Part shown: piece after piece, positions 35,511 to 45,619 of the stretch
Layout: every line of letters begins with the position of its first letter
How positions within the stretch are numbered: position 1 is the stretch's first letter
NCBI GenBank assembly: GCA_945875845.1
Contig: CAMCMB010000031.1
Span: forward strand, 1-64,000
DNA: 64,000 nucleotides
From: Pirellula staleyi DSM 6068
GTDB lineage: Bacteria; Planctomycetota; Planctomycetia; Pirellulales; Pirellulaceae
Direction of reading: 5' to 3'
Translations under genes and position numbers: made by a program
Notes under the pieces: generated by a model
The model's database searches: none
What the model was told of the DNA's origin: nothing
The model's input: the letters and a program-made list of their open reading frames with translations, nothing else

Positions 35511-36917
35511 TTAAACAATTTGGTGAATTACTTTGCCTCGCAGTTGCGTTAACCTCTCGTTTCGTCCGAGATGTGGGTAGATGAGCAGATCTTGGTCAAG
35601 GCCCAACTGGTTCAAGATCGTCGTGTGTATGTCCCGAAAGTGATAGGGGCTTTCGACCGCACGAAGTCCGATCGCGTCGGTTGCGCCGACAACTTGGCCT
35701 CCGCGAATTCCCCCTCCTGCCATCCACATGCTGAAACCTAAATTATGATGATCGCGGCCCTTGCCGCCTTGGGCTTCCGGTGAACGGCCGAACTCTCCTC
35801 CCCAAACGACCAAGGTCGTATCGAGCAGGCCACGCCGCTTTAAATCGATCAGCAAACCTGCGATGGGTTTGTCGGTCTCGGCCGCCATTCGACAGTGATT
35901 CTCTTCGATGTCCCCATGAGCGTCCCACTGCGTGTTTCCAGAGCCTCCGCCAGACACAACCACGGTAAAGCGTACACCTTGCTCCACCATTCTTCGTGCG
36001 AGGAGGCAGCGCCGACCATAATCGTCGGTTGGCTCTGTTCCCACACCGTACAATCTCAGTGTCTCCTCTGATTCTCGTGTTACATCGAAGACATCTGGCG
36101 CCTCGGTTTGCATCTTAAACGCGAGTTCATAGGATTCAAGCCGAGCTGCAAACTCAAGGTCTTCCGAAGTGAGCGAAGACTCGTTGAGATTGCGAATGAG
36201 GTCCATGGTTCGACGGCGTTCGTTCAATGACACGCCGGCTGGCAGTTCGAGATTGAGGACTGGCCGTTCGCCGGGTCGAAACATGGTTGGCTGAAACGCC
36301 GCGGGCAAAAAACCATTGCCATACATCGGTTGCCCCGCTTCCAATGCGCCTTCTGGATCGGGCATCACGACATAGGCGGGAAGCGATTGGCTTTCCGAAC
36401 CCAATCCGTAAATCGTCCAAGCCCCCATGCTCGGAAACCCGGGCATCACGCGGCCTGACAGGAGTTCATACTGGGCCGCTGAGTGGACAACCATGTCGCC
36501 ATAACACGACCGAATGACCGCAATGTCGTCAATCATCTTCGACACATTCGGAAATAGGTCCGATACCTCGATGCCACTTTGCCCATGGCGTTGGAACTGG
36601 CGTTTTGTCCCGAGCAAGCGAGCATCTTTTTGGACGAACTGATACTTGGCATCGCCGAACTCCGTCGGTCGAACTTGGCCGTTCAGGGTGTTGAGCAATG
36701 GTTTAGGATCAAACGTTTCGAGATGGCTTGGTCCTCCCGCCATGAACAGGAAAATGACCGATTTTGCTTTCGCCGGAAGATGTGCAAGCTTGGGTGCCAA
36801 GGGAGACTTGGATTCCGCCAAGGACTTCTCCCGAAGCATCGCCGCAAGTGCAAGAGACCCAAAGCCGCAAAACGAGTCGCCAAGCATTCGTCTACGTTCG
36901 AAGCAGGTTCGATTCAT
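35511..36917 (-). CDS. DUF1501 domain protein
   Basis: A 468-residue protein of the DUF1501 family (alkaline-phosphatase/sulfatase-like fold), highly multiplied in planctomycetes and of unproven activity. The N-terminus has a twin-arginine-like run (ERRRMLGDSFCGFGSLALAAML). Family blocks are FLFMAGGPSHLETFDPKP, GDMVVHSAAQYELLSG, WGGEFGRSPEAQGGKGRDHH. It begins 12 bp after the DUF1549/DUF1553 gene and is normally encoded with it, so they probably act together at the membrane or in polysaccharide breakdown. Confidence 0.92.
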   Translation of the reverse strand: MNRTCFERRRMLGDSFCGFGSLALAAMLREKSLAESKSPLAPKLAHLPAKAKSVIFLFMAGGPSHLETFDPKPLLNTLNGQVRPTEFGDAKYQFVQKDARLLGTKRQFQRHGQSGIEVSDLFPNVSKMIDDIAVIRSCYGDMVVHSAAQYELLSGRVMPGFPSMGAWTIYGLGSESQSLPAYVVMPDPEGALEAGQPMYGNGFLPAAFQPTMFRPGERPVLNLELPAGVSLNERRRTMDLIRNLNESSLTSEDLEFAARLESYELAFKMQTEAPDVFDVTRESEETLRLYGVGTEPTDDYGRRCLLARRMVEQGVRFTVVVSGGGSGNTQWDAHGDIEENHCRMAAETDKPIAGLLIDLKRRGLLDTTLVVWGGEFGRSPEAQGGKGRDHHNLGFSMWMAGGGIRGGQVVGATDAIGLRAVESPYHFRDIHTTILNQLGLDQDLLIYPHLGRNERLTQLRGKVIHQIV

Positions 36918-36929
36918 GAATTCACCCTT

Positions 36930-39278
36930 TTATCGCACATAAAGAAATGCATTGAGGTTGAACAGCGCCAGAGCAAATTCTCGCGTTGAACCCTTCTCGA
37001 GAAATGAAATTGCAAACCCTCGCTCACCGTCGGTCGGCAATCGCCCCAAGGTCCATTCGAAAGCAAAGTCGATTTGGCGTGCGACATCGCTTCCTACCTC
37101 ATGCTTGAGCCGTTCGGCGAATGCCTCGGCCATTTGATTTGCCATCGGACCGTTCAGCAGCTCAAGTGCTTGGGGTGCATGCGTGCTTTGTTGCCGTCCA
37201 AAACAACTCGTCTGCAAGGTGGGTTGATCAAAGACCTCCATGAACGGCAATCGCAAGTTGCGTTTCGCAAAGAGATAGACCGATCGTCGCATGCGATCAC
37301 CGATTTCTGGCGTAACTTCCCATTGCGATGGCTTGTACAGTTGGGCCACAAGTTGCTTATCCACCGGGAGGATGACGCTCGGGCCACCGATTGCAAAATT
37401 GATCTGACCGGAAGCGATCAACATGCTGTCGCGGATCTCCTCCGCACTCAGCCGCCGTAAGGGATAATGCCAAAGCAGTGCATTGTCTGGATCGAGTGAG
37501 TGTCCGACTTCTTTGGAGATGGGTTGACTGGATTGCCGATACGTGCTGCTTAGAAGAATCAAACGATGGAGCGATTTGGCTTGCCATCCACCGCGCATGA
37601 AAAAGTCTGCTAGATAATCCAATAATTCGGGGTGGCTCGGCAGCTTGCCATTGAGTCCGAAGTCGTTCGGCGTAGCAACGAGTGCTCGGCTGAAGTGATT
37701 GAGCCAAATACGATTGACGAAGACCCGCGAAGTCAATGGATGCTTTGGACTGGTCAGCCATTGTGCTAGGGCGGTTCGCGGTTTGGCTCGATCGATTTGT
37801 AAGGGTTCAACGTCGTTGGAGAACACCTTGGGAATTCCTTCGGCGACGCGTTTGCCGGGGAGTGAGAAATCGCCTCGCCGCAATACATAAATGGGCGTTT
37901 CCTTTTCCAATTGGTTTCGTACCGTACTGATCGAAGGGAGCGCGGGCGGAAGTTCTTTTTCCAGTTTATCCATTTTCTTTCGGGTCAGCTTCTGCTCGTC
38001 GAGCGACTGCGTCGCGAGTTGGCTCTTGAGCTCATCGATTTGAGTCTGAACGGCGGTGTTTGCTTTTTCCCAAACAAGCTTTTCCGATTCGGGAACCATG
38101 GGTACGTCGACATCCTGGGAAGCCGCAAAGAACGCCTGAAGACGGTAGTAGTCCGCCTGAGAGATCGGGTCGAACTTATGATTGTGACAGCGTGCGCAAC
38201 CCACCGTCAGACCCATGATCGCCGAACCAATGATGTCGGTGCGTTCTGTCAAGACTTCATTGCGGCTCCCTGCGACTTCTTGGTTGCCGGCATTGCGGCG
38301 CACCGCCCCCAAGCGATGAAACCCAGATGCCACCAAGCCCTGAGGTTGGTTGGAGTCCATCTCATCGCCTGCCAATTGCGCCGTAATAAACGCGTCGATT
38401 GGTTTTCCATCGTTGAAGGATCGAATGACATAATCTCGGAAACGCCAAGCCCCTTGGATCGTGCGATCGTATTCGAACCCTTCCGTTTCTGCGAACCGCA
38501 CGACATCCAACCAATGTTGGCCCCATCGTTCACCATAACGTGGGCTGGCAAGCAGCTCATCGATCAGTCTCTCATAAGCGTCAGGCGCGTCGTTCGTAAC
38601 AAAGCTGTGCACTTGGTCCGGCGTCGGAGGCAATCCATGAAGATCAAAATAGACCCTCCGAACCAGTTCCGATTTGTCGGCGGGCGGAGCTGGCCCCAGG
38701 CCACTGCTTTCCAATTTTGCAAGAATGAACGTGTCGATGGGCGACGTGGGCCACGACGTATTGAGAACCGCCGGAAATGCTGGCACCTGAATCGGTTGAA
38801 ACGACCAAAACCCACTGGACTTTTGAATATTGGGAGTCGAGTCGGGCAATATCGCTGCCCCCTCCCGTGGGTCTGCTGCCCCCGTTTCAATCCAACGCTG
38901 GATGTTGGCAATCGCGGCATCATCCAGTTTGGCAACGGGTGGCATCTCAAGATCTTGGTAACGTATGGCCGAGAGCAAAAGGCTTTGTGCGGCATTGCCG
39001 GGAACAACCGCCGGCCCCGAATCCCCCCCAATTCTCAAGCCTTCCCGCGTATCGACCCTTAAGCCACCCTGCAATTCATTGGAGGACTCCGAATGGCACT
39101 CGTAGCAATGCTTGACCAAGACAGGACGTATTTTTGTCTCAAAGAAATCTAGATCATCCGACAATTGGGACGATTTGGGGGGATCGGAATAGGAAACTTC
39201 GGCAGAACAACTCGCGATGATCAAGCTCAAGGCGATGATTCGGTATTGGGTGATAATCCTTGCGATCCTGGCAACCAT
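36930..39278 (-). CDS. Cytochrome c-like (PSCyt1)/DUF1549/DUF1553 protein
   Basis: A 782-residue exported protein from the ATG at 39278, which opens a signal peptide (MVARIARIITQYRIIALSLII); an earlier ATG-less extension to 39338 is unlikely. A heme c site CYECH (about residue 58) lies in the PSCyt1 domain, followed by DUF1549 (PSPIDTFILAKLESSGL-like block; DLHGLPPT) and C-terminal DUF1553 (RVFVNRIWLNHFSRAL, FGLNGKLPSHPELLDYLA, STHAPQALELLNGP). It is a typical planctomycete paralogue family; electron transfer coupled to an unknown reaction is inferred. It pairs with the downstream DUF1501 gene. Confidence 0.92.
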   Translation of the reverse strand: MVARIARIITQYRIIALSLIIASCSAEVSYSDPPKSSQLSDDLDFFETKIRPVLVKHCYECHSESSNELQGGLRVDTREGLRIGGDSGPAVVPGNAAQSLLLSAIRYQDLEMPPVAKLDDAAIANIQRWIETGAADPREGAAILPDSTPNIQKSSGFWSFQPIQVPAFPAVLNTSWPTSPIDTFILAKLESSGLGPAPPADKSELVRRVYFDLHGLPPTPDQVHSFVTNDAPDAYERLIDELLASPRYGERWGQHWLDVVRFAETEGFEYDRTIQGAWRFRDYVIRSFNDGKPIDAFITAQLAGDEMDSNQPQGLVASGFHRLGAVRRNAGNQEVAGSRNEVLTERTDIIGSAIMGLTVGCARCHNHKFDPISQADYYRLQAFFAASQDVDVPMVPESEKLVWEKANTAVQTQIDELKSQLATQSLDEQKLTRKKMDKLEKELPPALPSISTVRNQLEKETPIYVLRRGDFSLPGKRVAEGIPKVFSNDVEPLQIDRAKPRTALAQWLTSPKHPLTSRVFVNRIWLNHFSRALVATPNDFGLNGKLPSHPELLDYLADFFMRGGWQAKSLHRLILLSSTYRQSSQPISKEVGHSLDPDNALLWHYPLRRLSAEEIRDSMLIASGQINFAIGGPSVILPVDKQLVAQLYKPSQWEVTPEIGDRMRRSVYLFAKRNLRLPFMEVFDQPTLQTSCFGRQQSTHAPQALELLNGPMANQMAEAFAERLKHEVGSDVARQIDFAFEWTLGRLPTDGERGFAISFLEKGSTREFALALFNLNAFLYVR

Positions 39279-39601
39279 TGTTGAACAATCCGAAAGAAGT
39301 GAACGAACGAAGCGCGAGAGCACCCTAAGGATAGCCAACGTATGGCAATTTGCCCACCGAAATTGGGTGAGCCGAGGCCAATCGACACCGCCCGACGCGA
39401 CCCGAGAGTTAAAATCCCAAAAAGACGAGCCGTTCCGTTAAATAGGGATGCCTCGACTATGCTAGAACGGCAGGAAGAACGAAGTCGACTCAACTCAAAA
39501 TAAACTTAAAAATGGGGACCTGGCGATTCGTGGCCAGCGTCGATGGGTTAGTATATGGAGCCCAAGCTTGAGCTAAGCGTTGGTCAAAACTTCGCATCGC
39601 A
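39279..39601. other. Intergenic region, nothing recognised
   Basis: A 323-bp gap between divergent genes. I see no repeat, RNA or open frame of interest. Promoters for both flanking genes should lie here. Confidence 0.4.
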
Positions 39602-41140
39602 TTGGCTCAGCCCTATCCCCTCCCATTCTTTGGAATCAACACACACGTGTTTCAGTTTACTGCATCCCCTTGGTGGCCATTTGTTGTTTTGTCCGTCAGT
39701 GTTTGCTTTATCGTTGTTGCGATCAGTTGGTGGCGGATGCACGCGTTCGTTGCGTTGTTGCTCGCGTCGCTTGTTGCGGGTTTACTTACTTCACGTGCGT
39801 CCTGGGAAGTCATCGGCAAGGATGGCAAGGCTGTCGTTCTTTCTCATTGGGTAGGTGTCATCGAGCACATAGCCAAAGGACTAGGTGATACCGCTCGGGA
39901 TATCGCCATCTCCATCGCGCTCGCGTCGATTATCGGTATGTGTTTGATGGAGAGCGGTGCGGCCGACAAAGTCGTACGCCGGTTCCTCAAAATCTTTGGC
40001 GAGAAACGTGCTGGTTGGGCGTTGTTATGGGCAACTTACATACTGAGTATTCCAATTTTCTTTGACACGATGTTCATGCTCATGGTCCCCTTGGCCAAAG
40101 CACTGCGTTTGCGGACCGGCAAAGACTACATGCTTTACGTTCTATGTGTCTGTTGTGGAGGGGTGATTACTCACTCCTTGACCATCCCTCATCCAGGTCC
40201 GTTGGCGATGGTCGATAACCTGAAACTCGACATAGGTGTTTCTTTGGCGGCAGGTTTGATCGGCGGATTGATTCCGGCTGTCATCGGCTACTTTGTTTGC
40301 GTGTTCTTGAATTCACGGATCGACGTTCCGATTCGCGATTCAAAACTGACATTATCGGAAATCGACAAACCTGAATCCGAGCTCCCTTCCCTTTTTTGGT
40401 CGATGGCACCGGTCGTTTTACCAATCATTCTCATCGGTTTTTCATCTTTGTTTCGAGTGATCGCAGACGGGGCAACCAAGCCCGACCAACAAACCGCTTG
40501 GTGCCTTGCCGCCTACAACGCACTCGGCGGTGAAGCGAATTTTGCTTCGGTGCGAGGAACGGTTGATTTCTTTGGCCACAAGAATATCGCCCTTTTGATC
40601 GGTGCCGGAGTCGCATTGCTAGTCATGGCGAAGCAGCGAGGATACAGTCGCGAGAAGCTGGAGCAACTCGTCGGTCCACCGCTTGAAACGGCAGGTATGA
40701 TCATTCTGATCACCAGCGCGGGTGGGGCGTTTGGAGGCATGTTGCGAGTCGCCGGAGTCGGGGAGGCTGTCAAAGCAGCAGCGGCCGGTCAAGCGGTCAA
40801 CTTGGTCCTCTTGTCCTACGTCGTTGCCGTTGTGATTCGAGTTGCTCAAGGCAGTGCAACCGTTGCTATGCTGACGACCGCATCGATCATTGCTCCGATG
40901 ATGGAGCCATTGCTCGCGGACGGGACCCTTGGGGTTCACCCTCTCTACATCTACTTGGCCATTGGTTGGGGTGCAATGGGCTTTTCGTGGATGAACGATA
41001 GCGGTTTCTGGGTCGTCAATCGCCTGAGCGGTATGACTCAACGAGAAACGCTCCAGTCATGGTCGGTACTCGCGACGTGCCTGTCCATCTCAGGTCTGGT
41101 AGTCACCTTGCTTGCCTCGAAAATTTTGCCGCTCGTGTAG
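39602..41140 (+). CDS. GntP-family permease (gluconate/sugar acid:H+ symporter type)
   Basis: A 512-residue inner-membrane transporter with about 12 hydrophobic helices. Family blocks are GLGDTARDIAISIALASIIGMCLMESGAAD (early), SIPIFFDTMFMLMVPLAKAL, and ITHSLTIPHPGPLAMVDNL, with FSWMNDSGFWVVNRLSG near the end. The GntP family imports gluconate and related acids; the substrate here is not fixed. The start is uncertain: TTG at 39602, or GTG at 39647. It is alone; gnd lies 30 kb away, so no direct gluconate link can be drawn. Confidence 0.86.
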   Translation: MAQPYPLPFFGINTHVFQFTASPWWPFVVLSVSVCFIVVAISWWRMHAFVALLLASLVAGLLTSRASWEVIGKDGKAVVLSHWVGVIEHIAKGLGDTARDIAISIALASIIGMCLMESGAADKVVRRFLKIFGEKRAGWALLWATYILSIPIFFDTMFMLMVPLAKALRLRTGKDYMLYVLCVCCGGVITHSLTIPHPGPLAMVDNLKLDIGVSLAAGLIGGLIPAVIGYFVCVFLNSRIDVPIRDSKLTLSEIDKPESELPSLFWSMAPVVLPIILIGFSSLFRVIADGATKPDQQTAWCLAAYNALGGEANFASVRGTVDFFGHKNIALLIGAGVALLVMAKQRGYSREKLEQLVGPPLETAGMIILITSAGGAFGGMLRVAGVGEAVKAAAAGQAVNLVLLSYVVAVVIRVAQGSATVAMLTTASIIAPMMEPLLADGTLGVHPLYIYLAIGWGAMGFSWMNDSGFWVVNRLSGMTQRETLQSWSVLATCLSISGLVVTLLASKILPLV

Positions 41141-41152
41141 CGACCACTGGCT

Positions 41153-41487
41153 GGTAACCCGACGCGTGATTTTTGGAGTTATGCTATATGGCTTAGGGCT
41201 GGAGGCCCGACACATCCACTGCCGGTGTCGCAAGCTCAATCCCCGTCGCCATTCAAACCGGGGCTTACCAGCCCCGGCATTGGGTGTGCCGACCCTACGG
41301 GCCTAAATCGCGCAACGTCAAAACGCGTAAGCGAGGAGCCGACTGCAATCCCTGACTCACCGTTGGGTTACCATAGCGTGGCACGAGCGTCTCGCTCTTG
41401 AATTCATGAGGCGAGACGCCCATGCCACTTTTGAATACCCCGTGTCACAGTCCATTAAAGCAACGATCGCTCACGCGTCGGGTTGCC
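41153..41487. repeat. 335-bp nested repeat bounded by 17-bp inverted repeats (ACCCGACGCGTGA)
   Basis: GGTAACCCGACGCGTGA at 41153-41169 pairs with TCACGCGTCGGGTTGCC at 41471-41487 (16 of 17). Inside are a reverse copy of the GAGCGAGGGATTGC unit (about 41321-41370), a hairpin GTGGCACGAGCGTCTCGC / GCGAGACGCCCATGCCAC (about 41370-41430) and a GGCTGGAGGCCCGACACATC unit (about 41197). This belongs to the same outer family as 4303-4509 and 56682-56896, and explains the 425-bp gap downstream of the permease. Confidence 0.75.
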
Positions 41488-41565
41488 AATTCAAAGCCAA
41501 TCCGCGAAAGATCGCATAATGAACGCTTCTTTTGGGGAGCAAAAACCGACGATGCTTTGCCTTGG

Positions 41566-42996
41566 CTATGAGTACAACTGAATCGCCTTGACAATCGCGT
41601 CCATGTCGTTTGGTACGGCAATCGCTCGGTTTGCAAACGAAGCGCGTGAAACTCCGCGACTGCCGAGCACGTCATTGAATTTGTCTTGGTCGGTTGTATG
41701 GTATGCGACGGTGGCAGTTGGGTCTTTGAGTTGGTGCCCTGTCAAGATACAGACAACGCGGTCGTCCATACCGATGACCCCTTGCTGCCTCAGCAATTTG
41801 GCTCCTGCAACGCTGGCAGCGCTCGCTGGTTCGCAACCGATTCCGCCTGCCCCCACCTGGGCTTTGGCATCGAGAATTTCCTGGTCAGAAACCTTGCGAA
41901 CCACCCCATCGCAGACGTCCAATGCTCGCAAACACTTTTTGAGATTCACGGGTCGATTGATCTCGATGGCGCTTGCAATGGTGTCTGCCTTAATATTGCC
42001 TTTATCCAATTCATCGTAATACCAGCACGCGATTTCCATGCGTGGACGGCCGCGGCTCCATCGAAGATTGCGATGATTGTAGACCACGTCCAAGGTATCG
42101 GCTCCCGCTGCGTTGATGACCGCCAATCGAGGCACGCGATCGATCATACCCAGTTCCTTCAGTTCCATGAATGCTTTGCCGAACGCGCTGCTGTTGCCTA
42201 GGTTTCCGCCCGGCACGACCACCCAGTCAGGTACTTGCCATTGAAGCGCTTCAAGAACTCGGTACATGACCGTCTTTTGGCCTTCGAGTCGAAACGGATT
42301 GATACTGTTGACGAGGTAAATTCCGAGCTCTTTCGAAACTTCCTTGACCCGCGCCATGGCGTCATCAAAGTCGCCCGAGATTTGAACGGTCAAAGCCCCG
42401 TATTCGAGCGCTTGAGATAGTTTACCGTAGGATATTTTGCCTGATCCAATGAAGATGACGGCTTTCATCAACTGTGTAACCGCGCAGTACATAGCCAAGG
42501 AAGCGCTCGTGTTGCCAGTCGAAGCGCATGCAGCCCGCTTGGCACCCACCATGTGAGCGTGCGTAAAGGCCGCGCACATGCCGTTGTCTTTGAAGGAACC
42601 CGATGGGTTCATCCCTTCGTATTGCAAATAAAGTTGGCCGGGACGAATTCCAACATATTTCGCCACGGAGTTGGCCTGTTGCAGCAGCGTTTGGCCTTCA
42701 CCGACGGTAATGACGCGTTCTTGCGGTGCGAACGGGAGCAGTTCGTGAAAACGCCAAACACCGCTAAATCGAAGTGGTTCGTGTCGGCGCGTCCACATCT
42801 GTTGAAAATCGCTCAATCGTTTTGGTACTTTGATGCGATCCCAATTGTAGGCAATATCCAGCAAATCCCCGCATCTCCCGCAAGACACAAGCACTTGTTC
42901 GATACCGTAGGTTGCACCGCAGTCCACATTCAGACAACGCTGATAGGCAAGATCCGACTTGACGTCAGTTTCGGCGGGCGAGAGTAAGGTTGCCAT
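41566..42996 (-). CDS. thrC: Threonine synthase
   Basis: A 476-residue PLP enzyme converting O-phosphohomoserine to threonine. The N-terminus carries a Cys-rich zinc-ribbon-like segment (CLNVDCG...CGRCGDLLD). The PLP lysine sits in [10 protein letters not shown] (about residue 134), with the STGNTSAS phosphate loop and a [16 protein letters not shown] block. Length fits the class with an N-terminal extension. It is divergent from lspA with a 200-bp promoter region between them; no other threonine genes are next to it. High confidence. Confidence 0.95.
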   Translation of the reverse strand: MATLLSPAETDVKSDLAYQRCLNVDCGATYGIEQVLVSCGRCGDLLDIAYNWDRIKVPKRLSDFQQMWTRRHEPLRFSGVWRFHELLPFAPQERVITVGEGQTLLQQANSVAKYVGIRPGQLYLQYEGMNPSGSFKDNGMCAAFTHAHMVGAKRAACASTGNTSASLAMYCAVTQLMKAVIFIGSGKISYGKLSQALEYGALTVQISGDFDDAMARVKEVSKELGIYLVNSINPFRLEGQKTVMYRVLEALQWQVPDWVVVPGGNLGNSSAFGKAFMELKELGMIDRVPRLAVINAAGADTLDVVYNHRNLRWSRGRPRMEIACWYYDELDKGNIKADTIASAIEINRPVNLKKCLRALDVCDGVVRKVSDQEILDAKAQVGAGGIGCEPASAASVAGAKLLRQQGVIGMDDRVVCILTGHQLKDPTATVAYHTTDQDKFNDVLGSRGVSRASFANRAIAVPNDMDAIVKAIQLYS

Positions 42997-43196
42997 ATTA
43001 AATGGGGGGCCGGAGTGGGTTGGTTGCGGTTTGCATCACAAGTCTTGGATGAAGTCGACTTATTGATATTGCCAAGCGTCGTCAATTTCGGAATATTCGG
43101 CAAGGTCCTTCAAGTCGGATATTCTGCCGGAATTCTCCAGGCGGTATAGTTTACCCCGTGTTTTAAGAAATCGGAAACACCAAGCAGAAAAGTCTT

Positions 43197-43784
43197 ATGG
43201 AAGCCATCACCTCAATGACGGAATTTAACCAAGGTATCGCCCAAACAACGCGAGTTCCGGCAAGTCGCTTTTTCGTTTTTGCTCTGTTGGCTGTCGCAGG
43301 AACGGCTGCCGATTTGCTATCTAAGCAGTGGGTGTTCGCTTGGCGCGGGCTTCCTCAGGAGTTGCCCGAACCATGGTGGTTGGTGGAACCGTACATCGGA
43401 ATCGAAACCGCCGTGAATCAGGGAGCTCTGTTCGGACTCGGTCAGGGCAAAGGTTGGCTGTTCGCAATCTTGTCCATCGTTGCATCGATCGGGATCTGCA
43501 TTTGGCTGTTTGTTTTTAAGGCGTCCATGTCGAGATGGCTGACGGTTGCGATGGGGTTGGTGATGGGCGGAATTTTTGGAAACCTTTACGATCGATTGGC
43601 GATTCCAATCATGCCGGCCGAATTTCGGGGCGGCGTTCGCGACTGGATCCTGTTCAAGTACCAAGATTACGTTTGGCCGAACTTCAACATTGCGGACTCC
43701 CTGCTGGTCGTTGGCGCGATCATGTTGGCCATTCATTCGGTGTTTCTACAAGCCAAAGAACCGTCGCATGTGGAACGTTCTTAG
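43197..43784 (+). CDS. lspA: Lipoprotein signal peptidase (signal peptidase II)
   Basis: A 195-residue inner-membrane aspartyl protease that cleaves prolipoprotein signal peptides. Four membrane helices are visible. The catalytic aspartates lie in GGIFGNLYDRLA and WPNFNIADSLLVVGA, and NQGALFGLGQG is the conserved periplasmic block. The 23-residue cytoplasmic N-terminus and a short insertion (RGGVRDWILFKYQDY) are typical of planctomycetes. It serves the lipoproteins encoded here, such as the TPR protein and the dicytochrome c. Confidence 0.95.
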   Translation: MEAITSMTEFNQGIAQTTRVPASRFFVFALLAVAGTAADLLSKQWVFAWRGLPQELPEPWWLVEPYIGIETAVNQGALFGLGQGKGWLFAILSIVASIGICIWLFVFKASMSRWLTVAMGLVMGGIFGNLYDRLAIPIMPAEFRGGVRDWILFKYQDYVWPNFNIADSLLVVGAIMLAIHSVFLQAKEPSHVERS

Positions 43785-43802
43785 TGCCGGTCCTGCAGAG
43801 TA

Positions 43803-43824
43803 AAACGATTGTCCCCAATCGTTT
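43803..43824 (+). terminator. Perfect hairpin after lspA, possible terminator
   Basis: AAACGATTG (43803-43811), loop TCCC, CAATCGTTT (43816-43824): a perfect 9-bp stem 19 bp after the lspA stop. There is no T-run after it, so termination is plausible rather than shown. Confidence 0.45.
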
Positions 43825-43921
43825 GGTACTGCGAGTCCGCCGAACGTAGTCAGCGTCCGAACGATCTGGGGCGATTCTACCAATCAATGCCAGGCCGAAG
43901 CGATTGAGGACAATCGCCCTA

Positions 43922-44160
43922 GTGCGCCTTTGAAGGCGTTTGATCCGTTGGGTGAAAGTCCCGACCAGGGTAACGTTACCACCCTGAATCCAACATGGTA
44001 ACTGCGTTTCAGCGATGAAAGGTGGAGAGCAACCTGAGGAGAATAACCAGTCCGTAGCGAAAGCGAACTCGATTCGGCCAATCCTGTCGAGGAGATTCCT
44101 AGCGAAGCGCCCTGCGTGGGAACGACTTACTGGCGTGGCTCATGGGGCGTCGCTAGCACC
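43922..44160 (+). mobile_element. Possible 5' remnant of a bacterial group II intron
   Basis: It begins GTGCGCC at 43922 and continues GGTGAAAGTCCCGACC, then a CAGGGTAACGTTACCACCCTG hairpin and ATGGTAACTGCG, all reminiscent of the 5' domain I of bacterial group II introns (GUGYG start, GGTGAAAGTCC). No reverse transcriptase gene and no domain V hairpin with AY 3' end were found; the similarity stops near the end of the next gene. It would be a truncated, non-mobile relic. Moderate confidence based on memory of such sequences. Confidence 0.45.
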
Positions 44161-44161
44161 A

Positions 44162-45619
44162 TTAGCTCGCAGGTAACGACTGCCCTTTTCGATGCCGTTT
44201 GATAGCCTGAACAGCCAGTCGTCTAAGTTCGATTGCGTCGCCGACGTCCGAGGATAGGCTCGCCGAGCGGTTCAGAAGTTGATCCATTTGCTCAGCGGGC
44301 AGCCACAACAAAGTCACATCGGTATCCGCCTTCAAACTGATTGCATCGGTGGACGACCCTGCTGTCAAACTGTCCCCAAAACACTCTCCTGCACTGAGTG
44401 TCGACACGACCACCTCTTGACCTTCGTTGGACTGGGCCAACAGCGAAATCTGGCCACGGAGAATCAACGCCCCACCCTGGAATGGCTTCTTTGGGGAATG
44501 CATGAACTCCCCAGATGTGTACTCGCGTATGTTGAGTTGAGCCAGTTCGGCAGGTTGCAAGGAAGCTTTGAAGCGAGGTTGTTCGTTAAGCCACTGAGAG
44601 GTTGTTTTTTCTGGCTTGCCTGGATTTTCACCAGGACGATATTCCATTTGGATCGGGAACGGGATCGTCAATCCTTCGCGACGGGCCATATACCAAAGTC
44701 TGGTCATCACATCGTCTCGTGTGGCTCCGAGCGTTTCTTGCATTTCGACGGTGAAGATCATCCGATAGAGGATCGAAAAGTCGGAATAGTTGACCGTTCG
44801 AACAAGGGGTTCCGGATCGCTCTTGACCCCAGGGGTACTGCGGAGGACTTCCAAGAGTAACTCTTTGACTTTGCTGGGGGGATCATCGTAGCTGAAGCCC
44901 ATTTCGACGACCTCAGTACGTTCAGGAGTCGGTCGCGAGAGATTGCTGAAGGCTCCTTTGTAGAGCGAGACGTTGGGTACAACCCGAACCTCACGCGTTG
45001 GGGTTTCGATGTGCACCGACCGCCAATTTATCTCGGTTACTTGGCCGATGACACCATCGACGTTCACCCAGTCGCCGACATTCAATGGGCGTTCGAGCAA
45101 CAGCATCAACCCCGAGACGATATTTCCAAGGGGTTCTTGGAGTGCAAGACCGATCACGATCGAACCGAGTCCCAGTGCCGTTAGGGCTCCTTGGATCTCC
45201 ATCCCCCAAACCTTGCTGTAGATGACCATGGCACCAATCGCCACGAGCAATGCCTGAGCCAAATCTCGAAAAAGCTTGGGCACACGCTCACCGATCGAAC
45301 GCGCGCGACCCGTGCCAAAGACGATGCCGTTGACAAACCCTAACAAGGCAAACAGGAGTGCAACCCAAAAGACAGTCTCAATCCAACGCGATATGCTGCT
45401 TTCGCTCGGGAAATTCAAAATCCAGTTGACAAACAGCAGCAATGCAAGTGCCGGTAGAACTAGATTTCTGATGGTTCGCAAGTTTTTTGCAAGAGGATTC
45501 GATCGACGCTCCAGAGAGAGAATCAACTCGTTGAGGATCAGCAATCCAAGAGGAAACCCAATCGCCAGTCCAATGGGTTGCCAGAGAGGCAATTGAGTCA
45601 AATCGCTCAGGTCATTCAT
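44162..45619 (-). CDS. Mechanosensitive (MscS) channel with C-terminal cyclic-nucleotide-binding-like domain
   Basis: A 485-residue membrane channel. The start ATG at 45619 overlaps the stop of the cyclase-like gene (ATGA, 45616-45619); an upstream extension lies inside that gene and is non-coding. Four helices (about residues 15-141) precede the pore helix and MscS core (ALTALGLGSIVIGLALQEP, residues 147-165; GDWVNVDGVIGQVTEI). Residues about 365-470 form a CNB-like beta-roll. Its phosphate-binding cassette is degraded: FGDSLTAGSSTDA replaces GE..R-S/T-A and lacks the arginine. The channel probably gates by tension and perhaps by its partner. Confidence 0.88.
   Translation of the reverse strand: MNDLSDLTQLPLWQPIGLAIGFPLGLLILNELILSLERRSNPLAKNLRTIRNLVLPALALLLFVNWILNFPSESSISRWIETVFWVALLFALLGFVNGIVFGTGRARSIGERVPKLFRDLAQALLVAIGAMVIYSKVWGMEIQGALTALGLGSIVIGLALQEPLGNIVSGLMLLLERPLNVGDWVNVDGVIGQVTEINWRSVHIETPTREVRVVPNVSLYKGAFSNLSRPTPERTEVVEMGFSYDDPPSKVKELLLEVLRSTPGVKSDPEPLVRTVNYSDFSILYRMIFTVEMQETLGATRDDVMTRLWYMARREGLTIPFPIQMEYRPGENPGKPEKTTSQWLNEQPRFKASLQPAELAQLNIREYTSGEFMHSPKKPFQGGALILRGQISLLAQSNEGQEVVVSTLSAGECFGDSLTAGSSTDAISLKADTDVTLLWLPAEQMDQLLNRSASLSSDVGDAIELRRLAVQAIKRHRKGQSLPAS

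Noticed and set aside
43922-44160. Active group II intron
   Set aside because: No reverse transcriptase and no domain V found; at best a 5' remnant.
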